In this document: piece after piece, positions 1 through 6,729 of the stretch
Numbering within the stretch: position 1 is the first letter of the stretch
How the letters are laid out: every line of letters begins with the position of its first letter
Assembly: GCA_910577765.1 (NCBI GenBank)
Contig: CAJTOV010000093.1
Location: 1 to 15,636, forward strand
From: an uncultured Lachnospiraceae bacterium
GTDB taxonomy: Bacteria > Bacillota > Clostridia > Lachnospirales > Lachnospiraceae
Direction of reading: 5' to 3'
DNA: 15,636 nucleotides
Program-made: the position numbers and the translations under genes
Notes under the pieces: generated by a model
Databases searched by the model: none
Seen by the model: only the letters and a program-made list of their open reading frames with translations
Told to the model about the DNA's origin: nothing

Positions 1-1
1 C

Positions 2-55
2 CGATGCTTCTTGTCCGGCATGGCCGGACAAGAAGATGCCCCCCGTGAATAGTAA
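2..55 (+). repeat. Left copy of a 54-bp inverted repeat bracketing the window
   Basis: This segment is the reverse complement of 15583-15636 with only two mismatches (positions 22 and 37). It contains a perfect 13-bp hairpin, arms 7-19 and 23-35 with a 3-base loop, followed by a run of C and a GTGAATAGTAA tail. The hairpin belongs to the same family as those at 230-258 and 357-385, but the tail is found only in the two terminal copies. No transposase or recombinase gene lies between the copies. A dispersed intergenic palindromic repeat is the simplest reading. Confidence 0.85.
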
Positions 56-95
56 TCACATTATATCTGTTTGTGAAACGGGTTGTCAAGAAGTC

Positions 96-125
96 TTGAA
101 AAACCAGCCCCCCTTGTGCTAGAAT
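96..125 (+). promoter_or_regulatory. Predicted sigma-A-type promoter for mtnN
   Basis: A TTGAAA -35 box (96-101) is followed after 18 bases by an extended -10, TGCTAGAAT (117-125). Transcription would start near position 132, so the leader of mtnN would open almost directly with the cloverleaf element at 136-270. This is motif matching only; the surrounding DNA is AT-richer than the rest of the window, which fits a promoter. Confidence 0.5.
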
Positions 126-135
126 AAAGTTACAG

Positions 136-270
136 TTCGCAGGGCGGGGAAAACTGGACAAAACCAGGCGTCAAGCTTGCTTGTAAGCCTGGTTTTGTCC
201 AGTTTTCCCCATCGGGCGAACGCCCGAAGCTTCTTGACCGGCAAAGCCGGTCAAGAAGATGCCCTGCGAA
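136..270 (+). other. Cloverleaf-forming structured element in the mtnN leader
   Basis: Four helices can be drawn. P1 is 136-145 with 261-270 (10 perfect pairs). P2 is 146-169 with 187-210 (24 perfect pairs, 17-base loop). P3 is 212-217 with 222-227 (6 pairs, loop GAAC). P4 is 230-242 with 246-258 (13 perfect pairs, loop AAA). Only one or two bases separate neighbouring helices, giving a closed four-way junction. The P2 loop contains the 8-base palindrome CAAGCTTG (172-179), able to pair with another copy of itself. It has no tRNA features and was not recognised as a known riboswitch. It could act as mRNA leader structure or as a DNA cruciform or mobile palindromic repeat; function unknown. 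Confidence 0.7.
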
Positions 271-443
271 GCGGAGGAAGCAGGACAAAACCAGGCGTCA
301 AGCTTGCTTGTAAGCCAGGTTTTGTCCAGTTTTCCCCATCGGGCGGACGCCCGGAGCTTCTTGCCCGGCAAAGCCGGGCAAGAAGATGCCCTGGGAAGCG
401 GAAGAAGCAGGACAAAACCAGGCGTCAAGCTTGCTTGTAAGCC
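157..443 (+). repeat. 127-bp tandem repeat, two full units plus a truncated third
   Basis: The string GACAAAACCAGGCG recurs at 157, 284 and 411, an exact 127-base period. Each full unit carries the large-hairpin loop, the small GGGCG hairpin and the 13-bp CTTCTTG hairpin (230-258, then 357-385). In unit two the left arm of the 24-bp helix has decayed: 283-296 still pairs with 314-327 apart from one A-A mismatch. Unit three breaks off at 441-445, directly before the mtnN ribosome-binding site. The units are too long and structured, and have no spacers, so this is not a CRISPR array. Confidence 0.85.
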
Positions 444-459
444 AGAAAATCGTAGAAAG

Positions 460-466
460 AAGAGGA
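460..466 (+). promoter_or_regulatory. Ribosome-binding site fixing the mtnN start
   Basis: AAGAGGA lies five bases before the ATG at 472. It selects this start over an in-frame upstream ATG at 259, which would add 71 residues encoded entirely by the repeat array. Confidence 0.75.
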
Positions 467-471
467 CAATT

Positions 472-1167
472 ATGTTAGGAATTATCGGTGCCATGGCCCA
501 GGAGGTCAGGCAGTTAAAGGAAGCCATGGAGCAGCCCCGGATTGAGACGGTGGCAGGAATGGAGTTCTACAGAGGAACAATCGGCGGAAAGGAGACTGTG
601 GTGGTCCAGTCTGGAATCGGAAAAGTCAGTGCCGGAATCTGTGCCCAGATTCTGGTGGACCGGTTCGGGGTAGGCGGAATCATCAACACCGGCATTGCAG
701 GGTCCCTGAAAGCGGAGATCAATATCGGGGATCTGGTCATGTCCACAGATGCCCTGCAGCATGACGTGGACGCGGTGAATTTCGGCTATGAGCCGGGACA
801 GATTCCGCAGCTTCCGGTAAAGGCATTTCCCACAGATGACCGTCTGAGAAAGCTGGCCATGGAACTGTGCGCCCGGGTGAATCCGGATATCAGGGCCCAT
901 GAGGGGCGGGTGCTTACCGGGGACCAGTTTATCAGCGACAAGGCAAAGAAGCAGTGGCTTACCTCCACCTTTGGCGGCGCCTGCACGGAGATGGAAGGGG
1001 CAGCCATCGCCCAGGCCGCCTACTTGAACCAGGTGCCGGTGCTGATCATCCGGGCCATTTCCGACAAGGCCGACGACAGCGCCTCCATGGATTATGGTGC
1101 CTTCGAGGAGCTGGCCATTCTCCACAGTGTACGCCTGACCAGAGCCCTGATTGAGGCCTGGGAGTAA
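472..1167 (+). CDS. mtnN: 5'-methylthioadenosine/S-adenosylhomocysteine nucleosidase
   Basis: This cytosolic enzyme removes adenine from 5'-methylthioadenosine and S-adenosylhomocysteine, feeding methionine salvage and the activated methyl cycle. The 231-residue product has the normal family length. Visible signatures are the N-terminal IIGAM-QE with the conserved Glu11, the phosphate/ribose-side NTGIAGSL segment (72-79), the EMEG motif (173-176, Met174 and Glu175 being the usual nucleoside contacts) and ISDKAD with the catalytic Asp198. The ATG at 472 is chosen because of the AAGAGGA site and because the reading frame upstream is only repeat DNA. It appears monocistronic, with a predicted promoter at 96-125 and a long structured leader. 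The next gene has its own possible promoter. Identity is secure from motifs and length; effects of the leader on expression are conjecture. Confidence 0.96.
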   Translation: MLGIIGAMAQEVRQLKEAMEQPRIETVAGMEFYRGTIGGKETVVVQSGIGKVSAGICAQILVDRFGVGGIINTGIAGSLKAEINIGDLVMSTDALQHDVDAVNFGYEPGQIPQLPVKAFPTDDRLRKLAMELCARVNPDIRAHEGRVLTGDQFISDKAKKQWLTSTFGGACTEMEGAAIAQAAYLNQVPVLIIRAISDKADDSASMDYGAFEELAILHSVRLTRALIEAWE

Positions 1168-1232
1168 GCGGTACATGAAGTTCACACGCGTTTTTTAGCA
1201 AACTTTGGTGAACGATTCTAGGCTCCTTTAAC

Positions 1233-1261
1233 TTTCCAAAAATGATTGGGACCGCTATAAT
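1233..1261 (+). promoter_or_regulatory. Possible promoter for the 1435-2601 gene
   Basis: A perfect TATAAT -10 (1256-1261) lies 17 bases after a weak TTTCCA -35 (1233-1238). It would give a leader of about 165 bases before the start codon at 1435. The -35 matches only half the consensus. Confidence 0.45.
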
Positions 1262-1266
1262 GGTAG

Positions 1267-1412
1267 CTGTCTAAAGGAACCCGTCCAGACAGAAAGCAAC
1301 TGGGGAATACCTTTCCGCCCTGCCTGCACGGTTCCATATGAAATCATTGTCACGACTCCGCCACGGAGCAGCCGGTACGGTAATGCCTGTACCCCTCCAC
1401 GGCAGACGTGGT
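1267..1412 (+). other. Possible structured leader or small RNA
   Basis: Downstream of the TATAAT box several short inverted repeats follow each other: CTGTCT with AGACAG (1267-1272/1287-1292), GGAACC with GGTTCC (1276-1281/1330-1335), CTCCG with CGGAG, GGTAC with GTACC and CCACG with CGTGG, the last three within about 1360-1412. The first two overlap, so they would be alternatives. Short hairpins are frequent by chance in GC-rich DNA, so this is weak. It could be a 5' leader of the next gene or a stand-alone RNA; no known family was recognised. Confidence 0.25.
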
Positions 1413-1434
1413 ACAAGAAAGGGGAGCTGTTTTT

Positions 1435-2601
1435 ATGATGAACCTGCTGGAAACAGGACAGGCACTGTATGTGCTGGCCGGCATCTGCCTGCTGGGAATC
1501 CTCACGCGGCTGATGACCAGGAACCTCTACAAAAGACTGTTAAAGGAATGTACCAATCTGACGGTAACCAGGAATAAGGGGCTCAAGGAGCTGAAACTGA
1601 GGGCGGAGAATACATATCGTCTCAACCAGGGACTGCGGGACACCGGCGCATGGCTGGAGCACCAGCTGGGAGAGCTGCGGTTCAGGGGCATGACCCTGGG
1701 GAGCTGGTCCGGTATTTCCCTGCAACTGACCTGGCTGTGTCTGCTGGGAGGCGGAGCGGCAGCATTTTTCTCCTACTGGTACAGACTGGATACTTCTTAT
1801 ATTGTAATGTATGGCTGCGGCGCAGTGCTTATGGCCATGCTGACCATGCTGTTTGACAATGGGGCCATCAGCGGGCGCCGGGAGCAGCTGACCTCGGCCC
1901 TTCAGGATTATCTGGAAAATGTCCTCTGCCCCAGACTGGCCCGGAGCCAGGCCATGGAGGAACCGGGTGAGGAAGGGGAGCGGAACGTAAGGCGTCTCAG
2001 CGTCCGCCCGGGCCGGGGAGGAAACGGAGCCCAGCGGGGCAAGGTGGTGATGCTGGCAGAGGAATGCCGGGAAGAGTCCGGCAGCCGGATCACGGCATCT
2101 GGCCGGGAGGACGAGGCCGGAGGCCGCCAGGGTGCCAGCAGGGGGGAAACCGGCAGCCGGTTTCAGGTATCAGGTCAGGAGGAGACGGTCACCGGCCGTC
2201 AGGCATCCGGCCAGGAGGAGGAAGCCGGAGGCCGCCAGAGTGGCGGCCGGGAGGAAACCGGCAGCCGGATGCAGGCAGCAGGACGGGGACGTATGTCCGG
2301 TTCCGTATCCGGGGCAGACCAGCCGGACGCTGGGGGCCGGTCCGCAAGTCAGGAGCGGGGCGGCCCCAGGAAACGAAGCGACCGGGACCGGAGCGGGCGG
2401 CGGGAGACAGCCGCCACAGCCGTCCCGGCAGCGGACACGGGCCAGGACGACCGGCATGACGTGGACTATCTGAAACGGAGCCTGGAACAGATCGCTGCCA
2501 GCCGGGAACGGAACCGGGGCTCCGGGGAAGAGTGGATGAAAGGCTTAAGCCCGGAGCAGATGCAGCTTCTGGGGGATATTATTAAGGAATATCTGGTGTG
2601 A
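1435..2601 (+). CDS. Uncharacterised membrane protein with a low-complexity charged tail
   Basis: Function not recognised. The 388-residue product has a hydrophobic N-terminal segment (about 9-26), a basic amphipathic stretch (27-85), two close transmembrane helices (about 95-117 and 121-141), then a long Arg/Gly/Glu/Ser-rich disordered tail (about 170-340). It ends in a compact, probably folded segment (341-388) with LSPEQMQLLGDIIKEYL. The tail contains a 22-residue duplication (221-242 and 257-278). The start at 1435 is preferred over the upstream ATG at 1408 because AAAGGGGAG (1418-1426) is placed eight bases before it. A second ATG follows immediately at 1438 and could also be used. The intact conserved-looking ends either side of the repetitive linker suggest a real gene with an expanding linker. 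It may be linked to the membrane protein that follows, but a 284-base gap separates them. Confidence 0.8.
   Translation: MMNLLETGQALYVLAGICLLGILTRLMTRNLYKRLLKECTNLTVTRNKGLKELKLRAENTYRLNQGLRDTGAWLEHQLGELRFRGMTLGSWSGISLQLTWLCLLGGGAAAFFSYWYRLDTSYIVMYGCGAVLMAMLTMLFDNGAISGRREQLTSALQDYLENVLCPRLARSQAMEEPGEEGERNVRRLSVRPGRGGNGAQRGKVVMLAEECREESGSRITASGREDEAGGRQGASRGETGSRFQVSGQEETVTGRQASGQEEEAGGRQSGGREETGSRMQAAGRGRMSGSVSGADQPDAGGRSASQERGGPRKRSDRDRSGRRETAATAVPAADTGQDDRHDVDYLKRSLEQIAASRERNRGSGEEWMKGLSPEQMQLLGDIIKEYLV
2095..2268 (+). repeat. Diverged 108-bp coding repeat in the membrane-protein tail
   Basis: Bases 2095-2160 and 2203-2268 encode two 22-residue copies that match at about 16 positions (shared AGGRQ and ETGSR cores), offset by 36 codons. 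A third, weaker GSR/TGR-type echo lies between. This explains the biased composition and the long false ORFs in the other frames here. Confidence 0.7.
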
Positions 2602-2885
2602 TAAGAACCATTATGAAGACAAAGGAAGCAGGTGCTGCCAGAGCATTGCCGGGAATGTGGTCCATGGCCGGGGGTCAGTCCGTGAACAGGGTCCCGGATA
2701 TGCTACAGGGGAGTGGTATCTGCTTTCTGCAAAACTGATGAAAGGGGACTGCTGCCGAACCATGGCTGCACCTGGCTGTTATCCGGTGAACGGTTACCAG
2801 CGGTCTGCCGTCTGGTACGCATTACGGAAACAACGGTGAAGAAAGTGCCGGATATCTGCGGCAGTCCGGTCTGGAGCATTTACAT
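2602..2885 (+). other. Intergenic stretch without a supported gene
   Basis: The only open frame (2657-2839, 60 codons) lacks a ribosome-binding site and recognisable sequence. A GGAG at 2873-2876, nine bases before the ATG at 2886, serves the next gene. No convincing promoter or terminator was seen; the following gene may depend on read-through from upstream. Confidence 0.5.
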
Positions 2886-4973
2886 ATGAAGTACAACTAT
2901 AAGCTTACATTCCTGGAGGCAGCAGGCTGCGGATTCCGTCTGGGGCTGCAGCGTCTGGCCCTGCGGCCCATGGTGTCCCTGGGAATCATTCTGGTGGTAA
3001 CCGGTACCTCCATGCTCAACTGGCTGGTCTCAGTCACGGCCGGAGGCGCGGCCCCTGCCGGGACCACGTATCAGTACGGGGCCCTGGGGGCGGGCCTTCT
3101 GGTGTGCATCCTGCTGTGGCTGTGGGTGGTCCAGACCGGAAAGGTCTGGCGCCGCTGCTGCCGGGAGTCCAGGTCCCTGACCCTGGGAGACGGGCTTCTG
3201 ACCCTGGGCGGCAGCCGGGAAGTCCTGCGTTACCGCTGCCGGGAGCTGGGGATCGTGAGACGGCGGGGCAGTGTGTACTGGCTGGAGGCAGTGTCCCCTC
3301 TGGTCCCCGGTCCGCCCAGGCGGTGGGTGTTCCTGCCGGTGCGGGTGCTGGGCGGAAAGGACGGGGAGGCGGATTTCTGCCGGATGCTGAATGAGCAGCG
3401 GAAACTGCCTGGGGATATTCCCGGTTCTTTGTGGATAAAAGATGCCCTGGGGCGGGAACCGGTGGAAACATACCACAATCTGAATACCGGTCTGTGGATC
3501 ATCCAGCAGCGGGATTTCTCCCAGTCCCTGATGATTTCCGCCCAGTGGAACTGGGTATGCAAATGTTTTCTCACCGGATGGAAGAAACACCGGTACGTAT
3601 ACAAGCCTTTGACAGTAGGGGCAGCCCTGGCCCTGGTACTGGCAGAACAGTGGCTGCTGGGCGTTGCCGGATGGTTTCTGGCAGGAACCTGGGGGATTCC
3701 GGGCAGTGCCGGTCCCTGGGGGAGTCCCGGCGGTATTCCGGGCAGCCTGGCAGGCATCCTTCTGGGCGTGGCCGCCTTCTACTACCTCCGTCTGTTCCGG
3801 AGCTGGCAGCAGAGCCGGCGGCTGGTTCCTCTGCCCATGCTGCGCAGCGCCCTGCTGCGGTCCTGCCCTGGCCAGGAATCCCGGAAGGGCAGGTTCCAGG
3901 TGACCGCGGACCGGACCGGCGTATGGAGGCGGAACCTGGCAGAGGACCGTTTCTGGAGCTGGAAGGAGCTGGGGTGGCTTTTGGAAACGGAGAGCCGCTA
4001 TTTCCTCTGTACCCGGAATGAGGACCTGGCAGCCTGCTTTGACAAGGAGCTTGTGGGAGACTGGATGAGCCGGAAGCTTTTTGTCCAGGACTGCCAGGAG
4101 CAGGGACTTGTCTGGGAACAGATTGCACCCCAGGTCATTGGTTCCTGCGGCGAAACGGAGCCCAGGCCCCAAAAGCAGAGCGTGGCTGCGGCCTGGAGGA
4201 ATATGCCTGTGGACGGAAAAGATGGCAGCGGGGAAGGCAACGGGCGGATTGTGTTCACCCTCTGCGCCACTGTGGCCCTGGCGGCTGCGGCATTGTTCCT
4301 GCCGGAGTACGGCGGACGGGGCGGGGATTATGGTATGGTTATGGATGTGGACGGGGAGTTCCACCCGGAGCATTACAAGGATTATCTGCCCCTGGATGAT
4401 CAGGTGAAGGTGCTGGAAGAGCTGGGCATCCAGGTGCCGGAGGACCAGGTGAAGGCCCTGCGGGAGACCATGGACCAGGACCAGGACAGCAGGAGCTGGA
4501 TTGAGGGTTATCCCTACTATGCGCTGCTGACGTATCTGGGTATGCCGGAATGGGATGAGGAGACCTGGAAGGTGACCCGGTATCCGGAAGAAGCGTTCTG
4601 GTTCGACTGGGAGGCTTTTAGCCTGGAGGACAGTTATTATGACATTCTGTCCAGCATCCATGCCATGTCCGGGGGCCGGTGCCAGGTGACGGATATTCAG
4701 ACCGACACATCCCAGGTAGAGTGGGAGAAGGGCACTGGCCGGATCACGGTCCGCTGCCGGATCGGCGGCATTGCCCAGGAATGCACCGTATCCGTAATGA
4801 ATGACTGGCTGGACCCCATGTTTCTGGAGTACGTGAACCGGGGACTGAAAGAAGCCGGAGTCCGGGAACGGCTCTACGCCATGGACGACGGAGGCCAGGG
4901 CTGCATCCTGTTCTTCCGGGACAAAGCCTGGGCAAAGGAATTCACGGAGAAGACGGGGGTGCGGCTGGAGTGA
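2886..4973 (+). CDS. Multi-pass membrane protein with two YcxB/PH-like modules and an exported C-terminal domain
   Basis: No specific function is recognised. The 695-residue product has five likely transmembrane helices, at about 28-50, 64-84, 241-265, 285-304 and 454-473. Basic residues after helices 2 and 4 put segments 85-240 and 305-453 in the cytosol. Each carries a beta-rich pattern ending in an aromatic/Pro-Leu stretch and an acidic-to-basic tail (for example WSWKELGWLL, 357-366), resembling the YcxB-like/PH-type fold; this resemblance is by eye and unproven. A Gly/Pro-rich outside loop (266-289) joins helices 3 and 4. Residues 474-695, acidic and rich in Tyr/Trp, would lie outside the cell. 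The start follows GGAG at a good distance. It converges with the minus-strand operon downstream. Confidence 0.8.
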   Translation: MKYNYKLTFLEAAGCGFRLGLQRLALRPMVSLGIILVVTGTSMLNWLVSVTAGGAAPAGTTYQYGALGAGLLVCILLWLWVVQTGKVWRRCCRESRSLTLGDGLLTLGGSREVLRYRCRELGIVRRRGSVYWLEAVSPLVPGPPRRWVFLPVRVLGGKDGEADFCRMLNEQRKLPGDIPGSLWIKDALGREPVETYHNLNTGLWIIQQRDFSQSLMISAQWNWVCKCFLTGWKKHRYVYKPLTVGAALALVLAEQWLLGVAGWFLAGTWGIPGSAGPWGSPGGIPGSLAGILLGVAAFYYLRLFRSWQQSRRLVPLPMLRSALLRSCPGQESRKGRFQVTADRTGVWRRNLAEDRFWSWKELGWLLETESRYFLCTRNEDLAACFDKELVGDWMSRKLFVQDCQEQGLVWEQIAPQVIGSCGETEPRPQKQSVAAAWRNMPVDGKDGSGEGNGRIVFTLCATVALAAAALFLPEYGGRGGDYGMVMDVDGEFHPEHYKDYLPLDDQVKVLEELGIQVPEDQVKALRETMDQDQDSRSWIEGYPYYALLTYLGMPEWDEETWKVTRYPEEAFWFDWEAFSLEDSYYDILSSIHAMSGGRCQVTDIQTDTSQVEWEKGTGRITVRCRIGGIAQECTVSVMNDWLDPMFLEYVNRGLKEAGVRERLYAMDDGGQGCILFFRDKAWAKEFTEKTGVRLE

Positions 4974-4998
4974 GGGCTGGAGGTTTTGCAGGCATATA

Positions 4999-5033
4999 AC
5001 CGGATACGGCCCTCCGGGAGGGCCGTATCCGGT
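4999..5033 (+). terminator. Strong 16-bp hairpin between convergent transcription units
   Basis: Arms 4999-5014 and 5018-5033 are perfectly complementary around a 3-base CGG loop. There is no T-run on either strand, so it is not a canonical intrinsic terminator. Its position 25 bases after the stop codon at 4973, and downstream of the opposing operon, fits a bidirectional terminator or mRNA 3'-end stabiliser. Confidence 0.5.
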
Positions 5034-5039
5034 AACCGC

Positions 5040-5153
5040 TTAAGGGGTGTCTGAACGGTTGCGGTGAAGCCAGTCAGACACCTGATTTGCCGGCACATCC
5101 AGGATTTCCGCGATTTTACCGGCACAACTGCAAGAGCGTGTCTGAAAATTCAT
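5040..5153 (-). pseudogene. 37-codon ORF resembling the tail of an HTH protein
   Basis: On the minus strand an ATG at 5153 opens a 37-codon frame ending at 5040. The encoded segment AGKIAEILDVPANQVSDWLH (11-30) has the spacing of a helix-turn-helix (KIAEILDV helix, turn, QVSDWL recognition helix) and then stops. No good ribosome-binding site precedes it and the first few codons look unrelated, so a decayed 3' fragment of a regulator or transposase is more likely than a working small gene. The DNA also contains a 9-bp inverted repeat (5046-5054 with 5074-5082). A genuine mini-protein is possible but less likely. Confidence 0.4.
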
Positions 5154-5156
5154 TCC

Positions 5157-5282
5157 CGCCATCTGCACGCCTGCGAAGCTAGTACATCGTTGCACTAATT
5201 CCCGAGTAAATAGCACTCGCTATCCGCGCCATCTGCACGCCTGCGAAGCTAGCCGTAGGTCCCACTACGCCGTCGCTTCGCA
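5157..5282. repeat. 26-bp direct repeat plus hairpin downstream of the selenium operon
   Basis: An identical 26-base string (begins CGCCATCTGCACGCCTGCG) occurs at 5157-5182 and 5227-5252, 70 bases apart. The second copy runs into a hairpin: 5242-5249 pairs with 5275-5282, and inside it 5254-5258 pairs with 5265-5269. No gene covers the stretch 4974-5310 apart from the small fragment at 5040-5153. This looks like part of a dispersed intergenic repeat family. Confidence 0.7.
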
Positions 5283-5310
5283 AACGCACAGCTGACACGA
5301 ATATCAAGCA

Positions 5311-6693
5311 CTAATTCCTCAGATATTCATCAATCCCCCTGGCCCCGGCCCGTCCGGCTTCCATGGCCAGGATCACCGTGGCGGCTCCGGTAACCGCGTC
5401 GCCTCCGGCATAGACCCCTTCCCGGCTGGTCTTTCCGGTGTCTTCCTGGGCCACGATGCATTTCCTCCGGTTGGTCTCCAGGCCCTGGGTGGTACTGGAG
5501 ATCAGCGGGTTGGGGGAAGTACCCAGGGACATGATCACCGTGTCCACATCAATGGTGAATTCAGAGCCTTCCACCGGCACGGGACGTCTCCGGCCGGAGG
5601 CATCGGGCTCGCCCAGTTCCATGCGGATGCAGGTCATGCCTTTGACCCAGCCGGTTTCATCGGTGAGAATCTCCACCGGGTTGGTCAGCAGGTTGAAAAT
5701 AATGCCTTCCTCTTTGGCGTGGTGGACCTCCTCCACACGGGCAGGCAGTTCGGCCTCGCTTCTCCGGTAGACAATATGTACCTCGGCTCCCAGCCGCAGG
5801 GCCGTTCTGGCCGCATCCATGGCCACGTTGCCGCCGCCTACCACTGCCACCTTCTTTCCGGCGGCAATGGGAGTGTCGTAATCTTCCCGGAATGCCTTCA
5901 TCAGGTTGCTGCGGGTCAGGTACTCGTTGGCGGAGAAGACCCCGTTGGCATTTTCCCCGGGGATGCCCATGAACATGGGAAGTCCTGCACCGGAGCCGAT
6001 GAACACGGCGTCAAAGCCTTCTTCCTCCAGAAGCTGGTCAATGGTCAGGGACTTGCCGATGATCACATTGGTCTCAATCTTCACCCCAAGCTTTTTCACA
6101 TTCTCAATCTCCGGCTTTACCACCCCGTCCTTGGGCAGACGAAATTCGGGAATGCCGTACATCAGCACGCCCCCGGGCTCGTGAAGGGCCTCGAAAATGG
6201 TGACCTCATAGCCCATTTTGGCCAGGTCCCCGGCGCAGGTCAGGCCGGAGGGGCCGGAGCCGATGACAGCCACCCGTTTGCCGTTGCCGGTCTCCGGGGC
6301 TTCCGGTACAAAGCCGTTTTCCCGGGACCAGTCTGCCACAAACCGCTCCAGCTTGCCGATGGAAATGGGCTCGCCCTTGACGCCCCGGACACATTTGCCC
6401 TCGCACTGGCTTTCCTGGGGGCAGACCCGGCCGCAGACTGCCGGCAGGGCAGAGGACCGGGCAATGACCTTTGCCGCTTCCTCAAACTGTCCGTTTTCCA
6501 CTTCCCTGATAAAGGCCGGAATGTCAATGGCCACGGGACAGCCGCTGACACACCGGGCATTTTTGCATTTCAGGCACCGGGAGGCTTCCTCCATGGCCTC
6601 TTCCTGGTTATATCCCAGGCAGACCTCCTGGAAATTGGCGGCCCGCACTTTGGGGTCCTGCTCCCGGACCGGGACTTTCTTTAATACATCCAT
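5311..6693 (-). CDS. gltA: NfnB/SudA-type FAD/[4Fe-4S] oxidoreductase (GltA family)
   Basis: This 460-residue protein belongs to the family often annotated as homotetrameric NADPH-dependent glutamate synthase small chain, which also includes the large subunit NfnB of NADH-dependent ferredoxin:NADP+ oxidoreductase. The N-terminus has two Cys groups for iron-sulfur clusters (C40, C43, C48, C52 and C87, C91, C97, C101). GSGPSG (145-150) binds FAD and GGGNVAMD (286-293) binds NAD(P)H; GVYAGGDA (426-433) is the second FAD motif. AAGGAG sits ten bases before the ATG. It lies 36 bases after the partner gene, the arrangement of nfnA-nfnB, so electron transfer is a likelier role than glutamate synthesis; no glutamine-amidotransferase large subunit is nearby. 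As last gene of the selenium/molybdenum operon it may accept electrons from Xdh (inference). Confidence 0.9.
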   Translation of the reverse strand: MDVLKKVPVREQDPKVRAANFQEVCLGYNQEEAMEEASRCLKCKNARCVSGCPVAIDIPAFIREVENGQFEEAAKVIARSSALPAVCGRVCPQESQCEGKCVRGVKGEPISIGKLERFVADWSRENGFVPEAPETGNGKRVAVIGSGPSGLTCAGDLAKMGYEVTIFEALHEPGGVLMYGIPEFRLPKDGVVKPEIENVKKLGVKIETNVIIGKSLTIDQLLEEEGFDAVFIGSGAGLPMFMGIPGENANGVFSANEYLTRSNLMKAFREDYDTPIAAGKKVAVVGGGNVAMDAARTALRLGAEVHIVYRRSEAELPARVEEVHHAKEEGIIFNLLTNPVEILTDETGWVKGMTCIRMELGEPDASGRRRPVPVEGSEFTIDVDTVIMSLGTSPNPLISSTTQGLETNRRKCIVAQEDTGKTSREGVYAGGDAVTGAATVILAMEAGRAGARGIDEYLRN

Positions 6694-6729
6694 GGTACGC
6701 GATCTCCTTAATCATATAATGTAATGCAA

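Noticed and set aside
136..270. Cloverleaf as a tRNA
   Set aside because: The arms are far too long and there is no anticodon arm, T-loop sequence or CCA-type acceptor end; only the overall shape is similar.
157..443. CRISPR array
   Set aside because: The repeat period is 127 bases with no unique spacers and no cas genes.
259..471. 71-codon N-terminal extension of mtnN
   Set aside because: It is encoded wholly by the hairpin repeat array, lacks similarity to the family and is bypassed by the well-placed ribosome-binding site before 472.
1168..1213. Intrinsic terminator after mtnN (T6 at 1191-1196)
   Set aside because: The T-run lies inside the loop of a weak 6-bp inverted repeat (1179-1184 with 1208-1213) and no stable hairpin directly precedes it.
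2657..2839. 60-codon ORF between the two membrane-protein genes
   Set aside because: No ribosome-binding site, no recognisable protein features, and low-complexity translation in a gap that shows no coding character.
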